This document shows positions 1 to 6,217 of a stretch of DNA of 20,873 nt, piece by piece. The notes under the pieces were generated by a model. That model was given only the letters and a program-made list of their open reading frames with translations. It did not search any database and was not told the DNA's origin. The DNA is taken from the IMG/VR virus record IMGVR_UViG_3300047121_000726, positions 1-20,873 of that record; one strand, written 5' to 3'. The stretch's first letter is position 1, and each line of letters starts with the position of its first letter. The stretch is from a virus. The translations under genes and the position numbers were made by a program.

Positions 1-36
1 TACCGGGCCGAAGTCCATGTGGAGCCCTGCGAATGA
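1..36 (+). CDS. 3' end of an upstream gene (partial)
   Basis: The first reading frame is open from base 1 and stops at TGA 34-36, giving only the C-terminal residues YRAEVHVEPCE. Its stop overlaps an ATG at 33, the same ATGA junction seen between many genes here, which supports it being the end of a real gene. Nothing can be said about function from eleven residues. Confidence 0.4.
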   Translation, partial: YRAEVHVEPCE

Positions 37-77
37 GCGACCGCCTGATCGACATTCAAGAGGAGAGCAACCAATGA
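33..77 (+). CDS. Possible 14-codon minigene bridging two genes
   Basis: An ATG at 33 overlaps the stop of the preceding frame (ATGA) and opens a 14-codon frame, MSDRLIDIQEESNQ, that ends at TGA 75-77, itself overlapping the ATG at 74 of the next gene. A GGAG stands about eight bases before ATG 33. The double ATGA junction could pass ribosomes from the upstream gene to the one at 74 (translational coupling). The peptide has no recognisable motif. It could equally be a chance frame, since the next gene has its own strong ribosome binding site. Confidence 0.3.
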   Translation: MSDRLIDIQEESNQ

Positions 78-298
78 CTGACCCAAAGATCACCGACGAC
101 TTCACGCCCCCGACCGAGCATAAGGCCGAGCAGACGATCTTCTACGCCTTCTACCGTGGCAAGTCCGGCGCGTGGTTCCTCGGACCAAACGCCCCGACAA
201 GGGATGCGGTTGTCCGAAATCTGTCCCACTACGGGCCATTTGAAGAAGCCCGCATCTTCTCGATGCGTCTCCCCGCGCCATGGAGCAACGATGCCTGA
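74..298 (+). CDS. Small protein of unknown function (74 aa)
   Basis: I start this gene at ATG 74 rather than the upstream in-frame ATG at 17, because 74 is preceded by a clear GAGGAG (60-65) at good spacing and the extension would overlap the preceding frame. The product is 74 residues with an acidic N-terminus (MTDPKITDDFTPP) followed by an aromatic segment (TIFYAFYRGKSGAWFLGP) that looks like a beta hairpin, then a short helix-forming stretch. No family is recognised. It overlaps the next gene by eight bases (291-298). Its place ahead of a resolvase and an HNH nuclease suggests a phage accessory gene of the late-early boundary; this is inference only. Confidence 0.7.
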   Translation: MTDPKITDDFTPPTEHKAEQTIFYAFYRGKSGAWFLGPNAPTRDAVVRNLSHYGPFEEARIFSMRLPAPWSNDA

Positions 299-617
299 CC
301 CAACCCTGACCGAGATCGCCGCCGAGATCCGCAAGCACGCGCCGGGGCTGCTGCCGACATCAATCGAAGTCGGCGATAAGCGCCTCTGGACATTTTGCGC
401 TGCCGAAACTGACATGTCGGTGCTACTCCCCGACGACATCGCCCGCCATGTGCTCGGGTTCGCGATGGTGATGGACCGGAGCCCAGAGAGGGATGATCTC
501 GGCTGGATGGTGATGAATCAACGCGGACAGACATTCGGATTCGCTGACCGCGACCACGGCGGCGACCCGCTCCTGTCGCTGTACGCCGCGTGGCGGTGGG
601 CGAGGGGGATTGAATGA
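291..617 (+). CDS. Phage protein of unknown function (108 aa)
   Basis: ATG 291 is chosen over the far upstream ATG at 156, which would overlap the previous gene almost entirely. The product starts MPDPTLTEIAAEIRKHAPG, a predicted amphipathic helix, continues with a probable beta-rich middle (ERDDLGWMVMNQRGQTFGF) and ends with a helix (DPLLSLYAAWRWARG). The closing helix after a mixed beta region recalls small phage proteins with an alpha-beta-alpha sandwich that sit beside DNA modification or replication genes, but the resemblance is weak and no name is justified. Its end overlaps the next start by ATGA at 614-617, so the two are probably co-translated. Confidence 0.7.
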   Translation: MPDPTLTEIAAEIRKHAPGLLPTSIEVGDKRLWTFCAAETDMSVLLPDDIARHVLGFAMVMDRSPERDDLGWMVMNQRGQTFGFADRDHGGDPLLSLYAAWRWARGIE

Positions 618-814
618 AGCTACCCTGGTTCACGAAGCCCAAGCCCGCCGATCGGGACTCGCTCACCCGACGCGGATGGCATGTCGCCGGAACATCGACG
701 AAGGACGGATTCATCGTCACCGTCAGACGCGGGCCCGTCTCCGCCACATTCCGCGCGCCAAGCGAAGAGCAGGCCATCGCCGAAGCCGCCAGGTATGTCG
801 AGGCGTCACCATGA
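614..814 (+). CDS. Small basic protein of unknown function (66 aa)
   Basis: This 66-residue gene starts at ATG 614 inside the stop of its neighbour and ends by overlapping the RusA-like gene at ATGA 811-814. The sequence is basic at the N-terminus (MKLPWFTKPKPADR) and then reads as two short beta strands (GFIVTVRRG, SATFRAP) followed by a helix (SEEQAIAEAARYVEA), a compact beta-beta-alpha layout. No signal peptide, membrane segment or catalytic motif is visible. The ATGA overlaps on both sides make it very likely a real member of the operon. Function unknown. Confidence 0.7.
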   Translation: MKLPWFTKPKPADRDSLTRRGWHVAGTSTKDGFIVTVRRGPVSATFRAPSEEQAIAEAARYVEASP

Positions 815-1260
815 TCACCATCCGAATCAAGGGAACGCCGGCGCCCGGAGGATCCAAGTCCTCCATGGTCCACCCACACACCGGGCGAAGGATCATGCTC
901 GACGCCGGCGGAAAGCGAAACAAGATCTGGCGATCCTGCTGCGAGGCGTTCGCGCGAAGGCAGATCGGATCCACGCCGCCCCTCAGCGGGCCGCTCTCCG
1001 TCAGCTTCGAGTTCATCATGCCTCGCCCCAGGTCGCACTTCCGCAGCGTCAAGAAAATGCCCGTGCTGCGGGACGACGCGCCAAGGCACCACACACAGGC
1101 ACCCGACAGGACCAAGCTCATGCGATCCACCGAGGACGCACTCACCGGGATCTGCTGGGTCGACGACGCTCAGATCGTCACCGGTCAGGACATCATCAAG
1201 AGATGGGCCGCGCCAGACGAAGAGCCCGGGGCCGTCGTCACCATCCTCGGAATCGAATGA
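811..1260 (+). CDS. rusA: RusA-like Holliday junction resolvase / crossover junction endodeoxyribonuclease
   Basis: RusA-family nucleases cut four-way DNA junctions and in phages resolve branched replication products before packaging. The 149-residue product starts with a beta strand and glycine/proline-rich loop (IRIKGTPAPGGSKSS, residues 4-18), has a central strand SVSFEFIM (63-70), the basic segment RPRSHFR, and the family's acidic core: P98-D99 in APDRTKL, an EDALTG helix (108-113) and WVDDAQI (116-122). Family members normally carry D-x-D followed by a lysine-containing helix; here the second acidic position is threonine (T101), which I believe occurs in some phage homologues but have not checked. 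ATG 811 overlaps the previous stop (ATGA), and the end overlaps the HNH gene. Magnesium-dependent cleavage is inferred from the family. Confidence 0.85.
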   Translation: MITIRIKGTPAPGGSKSSMVHPHTGRRIMLDAGGKRNKIWRSCCEAFARRQIGSTPPLSGPLSVSFEFIMPRPRSHFRSVKKMPVLRDDAPRHHTQAPDRTKLMRSTEDALTGICWVDDAQIVTGQDIIKRWAAPDEEPGAVVTILGIE

Positions 1261-1580
1261 TGCCCATCAAGCCGCCCACGCTCGGACAACCCAAAGCCAA
1301 GAAGCCAACCGAGGACCGGGCCTCGGCATCATCAAGAGGCTACGACCGGGCATGGCAGAAGCTCAGGCTCGCCGTTCTCGCCGAAGAGCCGCTCTGCCGA
1401 TACTGCCTCGCCGCCGGGCTCACCACCGCCGCCGTCGATGTCGATCACATCATCGCCAAGGCCAAGGGCGGAACCGACCACCGCAGCAACCTCCAGCCGC
1501 TCTGCCATTCCTGCCATTCCATAAAGACAAACGCCGAAGATCACCCGCGCACAGGCTATAGTGCTCCACGAGGAACATGA
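1257..1580 (+). CDS. HNH endonuclease (packaging-associated)
   Basis: The product (107 aa) has a textbook HNH fold signature: C47-x-x-C50 (CRYC), the catalytic DVDHI with D63/H64, N78 in SNLQPLC, and C83-x-x-C86-H87 (CHSCH), so it should bind a structural zinc and one catalytic metal. The N-terminal 30 residues are basic and proline rich. Two adjacent start codons exist (ATG 1257 and ATG 1260); I use 1257 because it forms the ATGA overlap with the RusA stop, but 1260 would remove only one residue. HNH proteins encoded just before the terminase genes are known in HK97-type phages to work with the terminase in cutting cos ends, and the position here, next to a repeat-rich gap and terS, fits that role. 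Confidence 0.92.
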   Translation: MMPIKPPTLGQPKAKKPTEDRASASSRGYDRAWQKLRLAVLAEEPLCRYCLAAGLTTAAVDVDHIIAKAKGGTDHRSNLQPLCHSCHSIKTNAEDHPRTGYSAPRGT

Positions 1581-1615
1581 CCACTACCCATTGTGGTAGG
1601 TGACTGCCCCCACCA

Positions 1616-1631
1616 CCCCCCCCAGGGGGGG
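1616..1631 (+). repeat. Homopolymer palindrome, eight C, one A, seven G
   Basis: Bases 1616-1623 are all C, 1624 is A and 1625-1631 are all G. The arms are complementary but the loop is too small for a relaxed hairpin, so on duplex DNA it may act as a symmetric protein site or a structural element. It sits in the middle of the HNH-terS gap. It is the most extreme homopolymer in the window. Confidence 0.6.
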
Positions 1632-1645
1632 TCGGATTGTGGGGA

Positions 1646-1661
1646 GTCTGCGGACGCAGAC
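1646..1661 (+). repeat. Perfect 6-bp inverted repeat with GGAC loop
   Basis: GTCTGC (1646-1651) and GCAGAC (1656-1661) are exact reverse complements around GGAC. No T run follows, so a terminator is unlikely. It belongs to the cluster of inverted repeats ahead of terS. Confidence 0.5.
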
Positions 1662-1698
1662 CGGCGAGTGAGCCACGCGTGCGTGCGTTCGGATTTGG

Positions 1699-1720
1699 AG
1701 TTTCAACCCGGACTGAAACT
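1699..1720 (+). promoter_or_regulatory. Hairpin between the ribosome binding site and TTG start of terS
   Basis: AGTTTCA (1699-1705) pairs exactly with TGAAACT (1714-1720) around an eight-base loop. A GGAG at 1697-1700 lies too far (about 19 bases) from the TTG at 1720 for normal initiation, and folding of this stem would bring it close. The in-frame TGA at 1714-1716 rules out any earlier start. A structure-assisted start is therefore possible. This is inference. Confidence 0.35.
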
Positions 1721-2187
1721 TGAAGGGAGCCAAGCCCAAGCCGACGGCGGAACTTCGACTCTCTGGGAGTCGTCGTCTGTCGCTTCGTTCTGGCGAGCCG
1801 GAGTTTGCGGGCACGCCTCGTCGTCCGGACTGGCTGACGCAGTATGCGAAGGAGGTCTGGGATCGGGTGATCCCTGACCTGATCGAGCAGGGCGTGACTC
1901 GTCGGGTGGACCAGGACGCGCTCTGCGGGTACTGCGAGGCTGCGGCCTCCCTTCGAAGCGCGACGGAGATCATCGCGAAGGCGGGTCTGACGACCCGCGG
2001 TGCGAACGGCGAGGTGAAGAAGCACCCCGCGGTGACGATCCAGAAGGAAGCGATGGCGATGCTGGCGAGGTATTCGGCCGAGTTCGGGCTCACGGGAGCG
2101 AGCCGGAGCAAGGTCAAGTCGACGAAGGTGCGTCAGGAGGAGAACGGGAAGGGCCGTTTCTTTGGCTCGAAGCCGTCAACGGCGTGA
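1720..2187 (+). CDS. terS: Terminase small subunit, P27 family
   Basis: The small subunit recognises the phage packaging site and hands DNA to the large subunit. The product (155 aa) starts MKGAKPKPTAELRL, matching the usual P27-family opening (a GPKPKPT-like motif), then has the family's proline turn (TPRRPDWL, about 31-38), helices around YAKEVWDRVIPDL and ALCGYCEAAASLRSATEI, and the conserved KKHPAVTIQKEAMAMLARYSAEFGLTGASR in overlapping pieces near residues 98-127. The start must be TTG 1720: an in-frame TGA lies immediately upstream at 1714-1716 and any later start would remove the conserved motif. The 3' end overlaps terL by 26 bases, so translation is probably coupled. The C-terminus is basic. 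Confidence 0.92.
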   Translation: MKGAKPKPTAELRLSGSRRLSLRSGEPEFAGTPRRPDWLTQYAKEVWDRVIPDLIEQGVTRRVDQDALCGYCEAAASLRSATEIIAKAGLTTRGANGEVKKHPAVTIQKEAMAMLARYSAEFGLTGASRSKVKSTKVRQEENGKGRFFGSKPSTA

Positions 2188-3808
2188 CACATCGAGGCGT
2201 GGATGGCCGAAGCTTCTTCGGTCTCTTCCGTCGATTCCGGGTTTCGATCCGGTGTCGACGGCGGATCCGGGCGACTGGTTCGACGAGTCGACAGCGCTTC
2301 GGTCGATCGCGTTCATCGAGGAGTGCCTGAAGCACGAGAAGGGCCGCTGGGCGGGCAAGCCGTTCCTGCTGTTGCCTTGGCAGAAGGCGATCGTGGCGAA
2401 CATCTTCGGCTGGCGCCGGTCGGACGGCACTCGTCGATTTCGCCAGGTGTACATCGAGGTCCCGCGGAAGAACGGGAAGAGCCAACTGATCGCGGCGATC
2501 GGCCTGTACATGCTGTTCTGCGACGGCGAGCCTGGTGCCGAGATCTACTGCTGCGCGAGCGACCGGGCGCAGGCGGCGATCGTCGGGAACGCGGCCCGGG
2601 CGATGGTTCGGATGGAATCGGAGCTTTCGACGCGTTCGGAGGTGTTCCGGAACACGATCACGCGTCCGTCGAGCTCGAGCAAGCTGGAGATTCTCTCGAG
2701 CGATGCGGACCTGAAGCACGGCCTGAACTGCTCGACGCTGATCTACGACGAGCTTCACACGGCCCCGAACCGGGAGTTGTGGGATGTGATGGTGACGAGC
2801 ATGGGCGCTCGGACGCAGCCGTTGGTGATTGCGATCACGACGGCGGGCACGAGTCGCCAGACGATCTGCTGGGAGCAGCACGACTACGCGACGAAGGTCC
2901 GGGACGGCGTGATCCGGGACCGGGCGTTCCTTCCGGTGATATTCGCTGCTCCGGACTCGATGTCTTTCGACGATCCGAAGGCGTGGGAGATCGCGAACCC
3001 GAGTCTCGGGGAGACGGTGACGCGTGAGTTCCTTGCGGCGGAGGCGCAGAAGGCCCGGGAGATGCCGCAGTACGAGGTGAAGTTCAGGACGCTGTACCTG
3101 AACCAGTGGACGACGGTCCAGCGTCGCTGGATCCCGCACGACCTTTGGGCGTCGTGCGCGGACCGTTTCACGCTGGACGAGATGGCGGGCCGTGAGTGCT
3201 GCCTCGGGATCGACCTTTCGACCACGACGGATTTGACGGCGGTCTGTCTTCTCTTTCCTTGGGACGGCGGTTTCCGTGCGTGGCCGATGGTGTTCGTCCC
3301 GGAGGACCGCGCCGAGATCCGCGAGCGTCAGGACCGGGTTCCTTATGTGACATGGGCTCGCGCGGGCCATCTTGAGATGACGCCGGGCAATGTCGTGGAC
3401 TACGAGTTCGTGCGCGAGAGGATTCTTTGGGTGGCATCCCGGCATCGGGTGAAGGTGTCGGGTTATGATCCGTGGAACGCGCAGATGCTCGCGAACTCGC
3501 TGGTATCCGAAGGGATGGGTCTGGTCGAGGTCAGGCAGGGGTATCGAACGCTGAGCGAGCCGACGAAGCGTTTCGAGCAGTTGGTGCTTTCCGGGAAGCT
3601 TCGGCACCCGGGGAACCCGGTGCTCGACTGGTGCGTGAGCAATGCGTGCTGCGATATGGACCCGGCGGGCAATGTGAAGCCGAGCAAGTCGCGGAGCACG
3701 GAGCGGATCGATGCGGTGAGTGCGTTGGTGACGGCCTTGGCGGTGAGCATGTCTGACGAGTCGGGCGGTCCGCTCGTCTACGAGGATCGCGGGTTCCTGG
3801 TGATCTGA
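2162..3808 (+). CDS. terL: Terminase large subunit (ATPase and nuclease)
   Basis: TerL is the motor that translocates DNA into the prohead and cuts it. The 548-residue product shows the ATPase half first: Walker A VPRKNGKS (100-107), Walker B LIYDE (193-197), and a coupling motif ITTAGT (225-230). The nuclease half follows with three acidic residues at the expected places: D351 in GIDLSTTTD, D436 in GYDPWN and D517 in RIDAVSA. Length and layout match the HK97 / Terminase_1 type. The start is TTG 2162, preceded by GGGAAGGG (2146-2153) eight bases away; no ATG occurs before the Walker A, and GTG 2252 would remove 30 residues. The gene overlaps terS by 26 bases and is one base from the portal gene. 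Confidence 0.96.
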   Translation: MARSRQRRDTSRRGWPKLLRSLPSIPGFDPVSTADPGDWFDESTALRSIAFIEECLKHEKGRWAGKPFLLLPWQKAIVANIFGWRRSDGTRRFRQVYIEVPRKNGKSQLIAAIGLYMLFCDGEPGAEIYCCASDRAQAAIVGNAARAMVRMESELSTRSEVFRNTITRPSSSSKLEILSSDADLKHGLNCSTLIYDELHTAPNRELWDVMVTSMGARTQPLVIAITTAGTSRQTICWEQHDYATKVRDGVIRDRAFLPVIFAAPDSMSFDDPKAWEIANPSLGETVTREFLAAEAQKAREMPQYEVKFRTLYLNQWTTVQRRWIPHDLWASCADRFTLDEMAGRECCLGIDLSTTTDLTAVCLLFPWDGGFRAWPMVFVPEDRAEIRERQDRVPYVTWARAGHLEMTPGNVVDYEFVRERILWVASRHRVKVSGYDPWNAQMLANSLVSEGMGLVEVRQGYRTLSEPTKRFEQLVLSGKLRHPGNPVLDWCVSNACCDMDPAGNVKPSKSRSTERIDAVSALVTALAVSMSDESGGPLVYEDRGFLVI

Positions 3809-3809
3809 G

Positions 3810-5354
3810 ATGACGACGACGACCCCGAAACGGCGATCGAGGAAGGGCAAGGAGCAGACCCCACCGGGTCAGCCGATCGCCACGGTCCAGACATGGCTTT
3901 CGTCGCTGAGCGACACGGGCCAGCAGATCACGCCGACTGTCGCGCTTGCGTTCTCGACGGTGTACGCGTGCGTGCAGCTTCTCGCGGATTCGGTCGCGGG
4001 CCTTCCGTGGTGCGTCTATCGCAAGACTCCGTCGGGTCGGATCCTGACTGACGCGCATCCGTGGGCGTGGAAGCTTGCGACGGAGCCGAACCCGGACATG
4101 GACACCTTCACCTTTCGCCAGGTGATGATGGTTTCGGTCCTGCTGACGGGCAACGGCTACGCGCAGATCGTTCCGGACGGCCCGCAGTCGGGGATCTATT
4201 TCCTTCGCCCTGACCGGATGACGCTTCTTCGCCGCGACGGCGAGGTGGTGTACCTGTACTCGGGCCTTGACGGTCCTCGGGCGTTCGTGGCGAGCGAGAT
4301 CTTCCACCTGAAGGCCCTCGGGTTCGACGGCCTGATGGGCCAGAGCCCGATTTCGGTGATGCGGAACGCGATCGGTGCGGCGCTGGGTCAGGAGGGTTTC
4401 GCGTCGAGCTTCTTCCGGAACGGTGCCCGCCCGTCCGGAGCGCTGAAGCTTCCGGGGAAGCTGGACATCGAGGCGCAGAACAGGCTTCGCCAGAGTTGGG
4501 AGAACCTGTACGCCGGCCAGAGCAACGCGGGTCGGACGGTGATCCTCGAGCAGGGCATGGAGTGGATCCCGTTGAGCATTCCGGCCGAGGACGCGCAGTT
4601 CCTCGAGAGCCGTCAGTTCCAGCGGGTCGAGATCTGCTCGGCGTTCCGGGTCCCGCCGCACATGATCGGCGACCAGACGGGCTCGAGCTATTCGAACAAC
4701 GAGCAGGCGAACACGGAGTTCGTTCAGCACACGCTTCGGAGTTGGGTGACTCGTTGGGAGCTCGAGGCGCAGCGGAAGCTGTTCCGCGGCGACCGGTCCC
4801 ACTACTCTCGGATGCGTTTCGACGATTTGCTCCGCGGCGACATGGTCCAGCGATCGCAGTTCTACGAGGCGATGAAGCGGGTCGGCGCCCTGAACGCGAA
4901 CGAGATCCGGATGCGCGAGGACCTGAACGACATCGGTCCGGACGGCGATGTCTACACGATCAGCCAGAACGAGACGCCGGTCGCGCAGAAGCTTGCGGAG
5001 TCGCAGCCTGCTGAGTCGGTGCAGCCCGTGAAGGCGGATCCGCCGAAGGTCGAAGACGAGGACGGCGTTGACCCGGCCTATGCGGACTGGGCGACGGAGA
5101 CGGCTGAGCGGATGATCCGGGTCGAGCTGAACGCGATCACGCGGAAGCGTGAGGGCTGGGAGCCGAATCCGGCGAGGATCCAGGACGCGTTCGGCCCGAT
5201 CGTCCGTTCGGCGGGCCTTCCGGATTCTCGATGTGCGGATGTGGCGCATGCGGTCTGTCGCTGGATGCGGGAGACCGAGTCCGAGCTTTGGGTGCAGACG
5301 CTTCCGGTCCGTGCGGCCGACGCTCTACTGAGGGGTTGCCATGTCGCGGTATGA
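3810..5354 (+). CDS. Portal protein, HK97 family
   Basis: Twelve copies of the portal form the ring through which DNA enters the head. The product (514 aa) has the family hallmarks: STVYACVQLLADSVAGLPW (49-67), LLTGNGYAQI (111-120), FLRPDRM (131-137), the FHLKALGFDGLMGQSPI segment (165-181), FRVPPHMIGD (279-288) and SNNEQANTEFVQHTLRSW (295-312). The portion after about residue 390 is a long C-terminal extension, acidic and proline rich first (KADPPKVEDEDG), then helical up to HVAV; it may be an extended barrel or a species-specific addition. ATG 3810 begins one base after the terL stop. The 3' end overlaps the protease gene by 14 bases. Confidence 0.95.
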   Translation: MTTTTPKRRSRKGKEQTPPGQPIATVQTWLSSLSDTGQQITPTVALAFSTVYACVQLLADSVAGLPWCVYRKTPSGRILTDAHPWAWKLATEPNPDMDTFTFRQVMMVSVLLTGNGYAQIVPDGPQSGIYFLRPDRMTLLRRDGEVVYLYSGLDGPRAFVASEIFHLKALGFDGLMGQSPISVMRNAIGAALGQEGFASSFFRNGARPSGALKLPGKLDIEAQNRLRQSWENLYAGQSNAGRTVILEQGMEWIPLSIPAEDAQFLESRQFQRVEICSAFRVPPHMIGDQTGSSYSNNEQANTEFVQHTLRSWVTRWELEAQRKLFRGDRSHYSRMRFDDLLRGDMVQRSQFYEAMKRVGALNANEIRMREDLNDIGPDGDVYTISQNETPVAQKLAESQPAESVQPVKADPPKVEDEDGVDPAYADWATETAERMIRVELNAITRKREGWEPNPARIQDAFGPIVRSAGLPDSRCADVAHAVCRWMRETESELWVQTLPVRAADALLRGCHVAV

Positions 5355-5913
5355 CAGTCGCTATCTATCGTTCCCCTGCGAGGTCCGCGAGGCATCATCG
5401 CCCGACTCGATCGGGATGCTGGTGGGCACCGCGGTCGTCTTCGACGCGGAGAGCGAGGACCTCGGCGGGTTCGTGGAGACGATCGACCCGAGGGCCCTTG
5501 ACGGGGTGATGGCATCCGATCCGGATGTCCGGGCCTTCTGGAACCACGACACCGGGAGCCTGCTGGCGAGGACGATCGCGGGCACGCTTCGGCTCCGGCT
5601 CGACGCGAAGTCCCTTCGGTACGAGATCGACCTTCCGGACACGAGCGCGGGTCGGGATGTGCTGACGCTCGCGAGGCGAGGCGACCTGCGAGAGAACTCC
5701 TTCGGTTTCGATGTGGACATCGACGGAGACGAGTGGAGCCGTCGGGATGACGGCATGCGGATGCGTCGCCTGAAGCGGATCAGCCGCCTCTACGAGGTGA
5801 GTCCGGTGAGCATTCCGGCGTATCCGCAGACCTCGCTTGCGGTCCGCTCGCTCGAGCGTTGGGAGCGGGAGTCGGTTCGCAGGCACTACACGACGCTCTC
5901 TCCGAGGCGCTGA
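5341..5913 (+). CDS. Prohead maturation protease (HK97 gp4 / peptidase U35 type)
   Basis: This serine protease processes the head proteins after prohead assembly. The 190-residue product carries the three conserved elements: H69 in AFWNHD, S120 in ENSFGFDV and E152 in RLYEVSPVSIPAYPQT. These fit the known His-Ser-Glu arrangement of HK97-type proteases, and the length is typical. The preceding strand GMLVGTAVVFD and the FVETIDPRAL segment are also family features. ATG 5341 lies within the last codons of the portal gene, so expression is coupled. The likely substrate is the delta region of the capsid protein encoded at 7250; the capsid paralogue at 6218 has no such region to remove. A terminator-like hairpin follows directly. 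Confidence 0.94.
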   Translation: MSRYDSRYLSFPCEVREASSPDSIGMLVGTAVVFDAESEDLGGFVETIDPRALDGVMASDPDVRAFWNHDTGSLLARTIAGTLRLRLDAKSLRYEIDLPDTSAGRDVLTLARRGDLRENSFGFDVDIDGDEWSRRDDGMRMRRLKRISRLYEVSPVSIPAYPQTSLAVRSLERWERESVRRHYTTLSPRR

Positions 5914-5932
5914 CACGATCGCCTCTCTCTCT

Positions 5933-5972
5933 GACGGCGGGCCCGACCACGAATCGGGCTCGCTGTCGTTTT
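5933..5972 (+). terminator. Rho-independent-like terminator after the protease gene
   Basis: A 14-bp stem (5933-5946 with 5954-5967, two G-U pairs, otherwise perfect) closes a seven-base loop CCACGAA and is followed by G and TTTT at 5969-5972. It is the best terminator candidate in the window. The T tract is short, so termination could be partial. It would separate the packaging/portal/protease transcript from the capsid transcript. Confidence 0.7.
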
Positions 5973-6000
5973 GGGGATTGAAATCTTGCATGCCCGACTC

Positions 6001-6028
6001 TTGACGGCCGCGCGATTGCCCTGAAGAT
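6001..6028 (+). promoter_or_regulatory. Weak sigma-70-like promoter candidate
   Basis: TTGACG at 6001-6006 matches five of six bases of the -35 consensus. Sixteen bases later GAAGAT (6023-6028) matches three of six bases of a -10 box. The position just after a terminator and before the capsid genes is right, but the -10 is poor and planctomycete promoter rules are not well known to me. Confidence 0.25.
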
Positions 6029-6051
6029 CGTGCGGACATCCATTCTTGCCT

Positions 6052-6116
6052 CATCAGCGGCGACTGCCGCGCGAGAGCGCCCCGGGGCCCTTAGGCCGAC
6101 CGGCGCGTCGCTGATG
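6052..6116 (+). repeat. Long-range inverted repeat in the capsid leader
   Basis: CATCAGCG (6052-6059) is exactly complementary to CGCTGATG (6109-6116), with further partial G+C-rich complementarity inside. The intervening 49 bases could fold into inner helices. It may be a structured 5' leader element or chance pairing in G+C-rich DNA. Confidence 0.35.
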
Positions 6117-6197
6117 ACCGAGATAGCGGCCTCGCGTCTTCACGGGATGCCTGCATCGGACGGCTCACGCACCGTTCGCTGTCGCATTCCGCGCAGC

Positions 6198-6212
6198 GAC
6201 CCCACAAGGGTC
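6198..6212 (+). promoter_or_regulatory. Hairpin covering the ribosome binding site of capsid gene 1
   Basis: GACCC (6198-6202) pairs with GGGTC (6208-6212) across the loop CACAA. The ribosome binding site AAGGG (6206-6210) of the ATG at 6218 lies in the loop and right arm, so folding would lower initiation. Five G+C-rich pairs are modest but sit exactly on the signal. Confidence 0.35.
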
Positions 6213-6217
6213 ACGCC

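Larger units (their letters stand above)
1581..1719 (+). other. Non-coding gap with inverted repeats; candidate cos/packaging region
   Basis: This is the first sizeable gap in an otherwise overlapping gene array. It lies between the HNH nuclease and terS and holds four inverted repeats: CTACC/GGTAG (1584-1599), the C8-A-G7 block (1616-1631), GTCTGC-GGAC-GCAGAC (1646-1661) and a 7-bp stem reaching the terS start (1699-1720). None is followed by a T tract, so they do not look like terminators. A packaging recognition or cutting site is the simplest explanation from context; translation control of terS is another. A TATAGT at 1557-1562, inside the end of the HNH gene, resembles a -10 box but has no matching -35. 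Confidence 0.4.
5973..6217 (+). other. Non-coding leader upstream of the capsid genes
   Basis: About 245 bases between the terminator and the first capsid gene contain no convincing gene: the only frame, from ATG 6030, is arginine/serine rich with no start signal and runs out of frame into the capsid gene. Reading the capsid frame backwards meets TAG at 6092-6094, so an N-terminal scaffold for that gene is not hidden here unless frameshifted. The stretch holds a long-range inverted repeat (6052-6116) and a small hairpin over the ribosome binding site (6198-6212). A dedicated capsid promoter would be expected in this region. Confidence 0.5.

Noticed and set aside
1557-1562. TATAGT as promoter -10 box for the packaging genes
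   Set aside because: No -35-like sequence at 16-18 bases upstream and it lies within the HNH gene; kept only as a remark.
1699-1720. GTTTCAA-type sequence resembling part of a CRISPR repeat
   Set aside because: It occurs once as a short inverted repeat; there is no array of repeats and spacers.
2203-3027. A 274-residue + strand frame inside terL
   Set aside because: Shifted frame of terL with arginine/glycine/aspartate-rich composition; no ribosome binding site or motif.
2114-3850. A 578-residue open frame on the - strand
   Set aside because: It lies antisense to terL, is extremely rich in Arg, His and Leu and mirrors the strong third-base G/C bias of terL. The + strand frame has clear catalytic motifs.
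3531-5249. A 572-residue open frame on the - strand
   Set aside because: Antisense to the end of terL and the portal gene, with a low-complexity Arg/Leu/Asp composition; an artefact of codon bias.
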